Shown in pieces: positions 28,721 to 28,743 of a DNA stretch of 28,743 nucleotides. Position 1 is the stretch's first letter. Each line of letters starts with the position of its first letter. The DNA comes from CAYTZH01 sp964442285. GTDB taxonomy: Bacteria > Myxococcota_A > UBA9160 > JAFDET01. The notes beneath the pieces are model-generated. The model saw only the letters and a list, made by a program, of their open reading frames with translations, searched no databases and was not told where the DNA came from. Position numbers and translations under genes: made by a program. The stretch lies in assembly GCA_964442285.1 (NCBI GenBank), contig CAYTZH010000051.1:1-28743 (forward strand), read 5' to 3'.

Positions 28721-28743
28721 TTCGGGCTGCGCCAGCGGGCGCG

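Noticed and set aside
1..28743. tRNA, rRNA, riboswitch or insertion sequence
   Set aside because: No tRNA-like cloverleaf, rRNA stretch, known riboswitch core or transposase was recognised on either strand. A covariance-model search would be needed to exclude small RNAs.

Overview
This is a GC-rich (roughly 70% by eye) bacterial scaffold of 28.7 kb, almost fully coding, with genes in short operons on both strands. It contains a 100-base run of N, so it is a scaffold from a draft or metagenome assembly. Several things suggest an uncultured deltaproteobacterial or Myxococcota-like soil or marine lineage: many acyl-CoA dehydrogenases and short-chain dehydrogenases, a PEP-CTERM protein, an AurF/R2-like diiron protein, an amidohydrolase-2 protein, an Hcp protein and a proton-pumping cytochrome c oxidase with two subunit III genes. 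The taxonomic call is inference and no marker gene settles it. No rRNA, tRNA, CRISPR array, transposase or phage gene was seen.

Layout. 1-3320 (minus strand): the start of an unknown gene, an ACAD10/11-like acyl-CoA dehydrogenase, a lysophospholipid/diacylglycerol acyltransferase-like protein and a PEP-CTERM protein. 3405-3977 (plus): a small COQ4-like protein with an intact metal motif. 3993-9555 (minus): an operon of an S1P-lyase-like PLP decarboxylase, a class III aminotransferase, an M20 peptidase and an alpha/beta hydrolase-OsmC fusion, with a good candidate promoter at its head. 9676-10572 (plus): a two-domain VOC protein. 10573-13451 (minus): a CusF-like copper lipoprotein, a 26-bp tandem repeat array broken by the N gap, a KstD-like flavoprotein, and two genes that keep both ends but have lost their middles (an aldo/keto reductase and an unidentified short one).

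13519-20426 (plus) is the core of the window. It holds an MFS transporter, a DUF420 membrane protein, a diheme cytochrome c, a 34-residue single-helix protein, oxidase subunits II, I, III and IV, a second subunit III and a small CxxC membrane protein. Subunit I keeps all heme and copper ligands, the cross-link tyrosine and the D-channel. An ungapped hand alignment to the Paracoccus enzyme shows the three classical K-channel residues replaced (Ser to Ala, Thr to Ile, Lys to Met), with a glutamate next to the missing lysine. This is the most interesting observation here.

20423-28660: on the minus strand, an operon of a diiron protein, a small membrane protein and an amidohydrolase, then an SDR, a cytochrome c'-like lipoprotein translationally coupled to an OprB-like porin, a second ACAD10/11-like dehydrogenase and a second SDR. 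On the plus strand at the right edge is an isolated hcp gene with its own terminator.

The flanking genes look like lipid, steroid or aromatic acid catabolism feeding electrons to respiration, and the central operon encodes the terminal oxidase. The CusF-like protein and MFS transporter beside the oxidase could be part of its copper supply, but that is a hypothesis.
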